Shown: piece by piece, positions 61,948-64,000 of the stretch
Layout: every line of letters starts with the position of its first letter
Numbering within the stretch: the first letter of the stretch is position 1
From: Acanthosepion pharaonis
Lineage: Eukaryota; Mollusca; Cephalopoda; Sepiida; Sepiidae
Length of the DNA: 64,000 nt
Assembly (NCBI GenBank): GCA_903632075.3
Contig: CAHIKZ030000579.1
Span: forward strand, 1-64,000
Direction: 5' to 3'
Made by a program: the position numbers and the translations under genes
Notes under the pieces: generated by a model
Databases searched by the model: none
What the model saw: only the letters and a program-made list of their open reading frames with translations
Told to the model about the DNA's origin: nothing

Positions 61948-62345
61948 AATGGGTTATTTAATGCTTACAAGATTTTTATTGCTGGTAATATTTTTTCCTT
62001 CAAAACTGTATTGCTGGTAATATTTTTATTTATTTATTTTTTAAATGTATTGCTGGTAATATTTTTTCTTCAAAAATTCACTGCTGGTAATAATTTTTTA
62101 CAAAAATGTATTGCTGGTACTAAAACCTATTTTTACACTTTCATAGTGTTTTGACCTCAGTTTGAGGTTAACTATTTGCCCATGGCTGGGACCCTAATAG
62201 GAGTCAGGGTGGACCTGGGAACACCAGCAATTAAGAAGTGGTTCTACGCTTCTTAAAACCTGATCAGAGGCCTTGCTGTTGGACGTAGTTTATTGTCTTA
62301 CCCAGGATGCGGATGAAATTTATCGTCTTACCCAGGATGCAGAAG
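61948..62345 (-). repeat. Dispersed 'CCAGCAATAC' repeat, copy F
   Basis: The reverse orientation shows GGGTTATTTAATGC, five TATTGCTGGTAATATTTTT-type units, GCCCATGGCTGGGACCCTAA, and a doubled TCTTACCCAGGATGC at 62294 and 62326. It lies about 260 nt past the AATF stop. Confidence 0.65.
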
Positions 62346-62514
62346 TTAAGGATTCTTGTTATATCCTTACTAAAAATTAATGTAAGAATACATATTTTTT
62401 TTTTTTTTTTTTTTTTTTTTAAGTCTGGCCCAATAAACTTTGTCATAGACACAAAAGTTTCTTCACTGGATTGGTGAACTGTTTTGCACAATAGAGAAAT
62501 TCTCTGCTGTATGT

Positions 62515-62755
62515 CATTGGTGTGGTAACATCTGTTAGGGGCCCTCAGCTATGGGCAAACTGTGAACCCCTAAACAAAAGTAAAGCACTGAGTGTATAAA
62601 AGTAAATTTTTATAGTAACAATACCAGCAATACATTTTATAGTAAAATGATCAATAATACATTTTATCTGTAGTTGGAGGCACAAAATTGTGTTGAAAAT
62701 ATTTAGATTTCAGCATCAAATAACCCATAAAGATATTGATATGCCGCTAAGCAAA
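62515..62755 (+). repeat. Dispersed repeat, copy G
   Basis: GTGGTAACATCTGTTAGGGG, CAGCTATGGGCAAAC and ATCAAATAACCCATAAAG...TTGATATGCCGC match the family. Confidence 0.6.
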
Positions 62756-62869
62756 ATCAACTCTTTCATTAATTGGTTCCAAAAGCTGTGATGCAAACTG
62801 GGGTGTAATGTCTTAAAATGAAGATAAACTCCATAAAACTAGCGTAAATAGCTTACAAAAGAATATAAA

Positions 62870-63290
62870 ATGATTCAAACACAAAACTGATCTTTTAATC
62901 ATCTGAGAGAATCGATTTTTACCGTCTGTCAGCATGGCTGATACAGACTTTCAATGTGGTTGATACAGTACACCTTGGACTAACATTTCCCCTGACATGA
63001 AGTGGAAAGATATTAAATTATTAGCTAGGTCTGCTGCTACGAAAGTTTAACTGTGTTGTGCCAGACAATTTATTCTTGTCAGAAACTGCTTTGGAAATTT
63101 ATAAATTTTTTTCCGTGCATTGAATATTTCTGTTATCTGGTCTGGTGTTCTTGATATGCCTTGAGATTCTCAATAAACTCCAAAGAAAGGTCTGTAAGGT
63201 AGTCGGTCCTGATTTGGCATTTCAACTTCAGTTGCTTTTCCACCACCAAGATGTGGCTTCCCTGTGTCTTCTGTATAATAATATATAAGA
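62870..63290 (+). pseudogene. LINE fragment, interrupted
   Basis: TTTTAATCATCTGAGAGAA...GACATGAAGTGGAAAGATAT matches 38060-38190. Then PCIEYFCYLVWCS-like text appears, broken near 63280 by another insert (to 63810). Confidence 0.6.
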
Positions 63291-63424
63291 GTAACTGTGT
63301 CACACTTTCTCAACTTTACTCCTAGAGGTTGTAGCCCAACATATCATAGCAGTTTGGATTCAGGCTGACTTCATGAGCAAATTAAAAACATTCCGGGTAA
63401 GATCTGGACTGGCAATCCTGAAAT

Positions 63425-63810
63425 TTTGGATTCCCAAGTTTTCATTACTGTGATTGTTTTGGGGGGATATATATATATATATATATATTTTTATATGTTT
63501 TTTTTTAATGTTATTTTTGTAATTTTTTTGTATATTAACAACTTGGAAATAAATTTGGGAATGATCAAAATTAATTGTGAAATCCAGCAAAACTCATTCA
63601 TGAAATAAAAATAATTGTTTGCACGGAAAGTAAGGACCTATGTACAACAAATTGTCTTTAAATTAAGTGGTGGCAGAAGAATTATCGTTGAACTTTTAAA
63701 AGGTAAACTTAAATATCATACAATACTTAAATGCAGCAATCAATTTTGAGTTCTTCTATAGTTTATTGTCTATCGCATCAACTCCTGATAGGGCGGCTTT
63801 TAAGCTAGTT
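63425..63810 (+). repeat. Dispersed repeat nested in the LINE
   Basis: Inverse of 57545-58140, shorter by about 200 bp in the middle. Contains (TA)n at 63468-63487 and ends GGCTTTTAAGCTAGTT. Confidence 0.55.
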
Positions 63811-64000
63811 ATAAATATTTTCAAGGTACATGTTCTAACAAGCTTTCCACCTCAACTGCATGAATTCAAGCATACTAGTAGATTGGCAACTAAGCCTCCT
63901 CGTTTTACTGTTGAATTAGCAAGTTGTAACAAAGTTTTATTCTCATTTTCTTTTCTCGCACTTCTCATCTGTGGAATCCGCTTCTGGTTTCTTGCTTCCC
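63811..64000 (+). pseudogene. LINE fragment, continuation, runs off the window
   Basis: YKYFQGTCSNKLST and later HLWNPLLVSCF-like text continue the RT C-terminus interrupted at 63290. Confidence 0.6.

Overview
The window is animal nuclear DNA, very AT-rich, with long introns and dense interspersed repeats. The mix points to a coleoid cephalopod, most likely an octopus: tRNA-derived and 5S-derived SINEs, many 3'-truncated LINE copies, long (TA)n tracts and foldback elements. This assignment is inference; no species marker was available to test.

There is one host gene. Thirteen coding exons on the + strand (3216 to 61686) join in a single reading frame of 523 codons and encode an AATF/Che-1/Bfr2 homologue of 522 residues. 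This is a nucleolar factor of small-subunit ribosome biogenesis that also acts as a Pol II coregulator. Every exon used has AG/GT borders and the phases fit without any edit. The N-terminal conserved block, an acidic tract, the AATF-Che1 region with an LxxLL motif, and the C-terminal TRAUB region ending in LYRSLFGQ are all present. An ETS-type CCGGAAGT lies 44 nt upstream of the ATG, the ATG sits in a YY1-like context, and two AATAAA signals follow the stop.

The rest is flank (1-3150 and after 61800) and twelve introns that have collected transposons. Intron 1 (3295-5935) holds a large inverted repeat split by a SINE. Intron 3 (11195-14791) holds a 25-bp minisatellite and a decayed Ty3/gypsy pol fragment. 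Intron 7 (22947-28615) holds a decayed mariner. Intron 8 (28725-34938) holds LINE pieces in both orientations, a tRNA-like foldback composite, 5S-derived SINEs and a 17-bp minisatellite. Intron 10 (35664-51980, 16.3 kb) holds a mariner copy with inverted ends, a pogo-like MITE, a MADE1-like palindrome, three foldbacks, a broken gypsy element with LTRs and a further 5S SINE. Intron 11 (52062-59340) holds a mariner fragment, another tRNA-like composite, a 440-nt polypyrimidine tract and a LINE RT fragment.

The most unusual signals are: (1) a repeat family with a class II tRNA-like core whose two copies differ by apparently compensatory acceptor-stem changes; (2) composite 5S rRNA plus tRNA-like SINEs with a 35-bp identical flank; (3) the concentration of long inverted repeats in AATF introns, which would make double-stranded RNA in a lineage known for heavy ADAR editing; (4) the MADE1-like palindrome, shaped like a pre-miRNA. 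No prokaryote-like operon, CRISPR array or second host protein gene was found.
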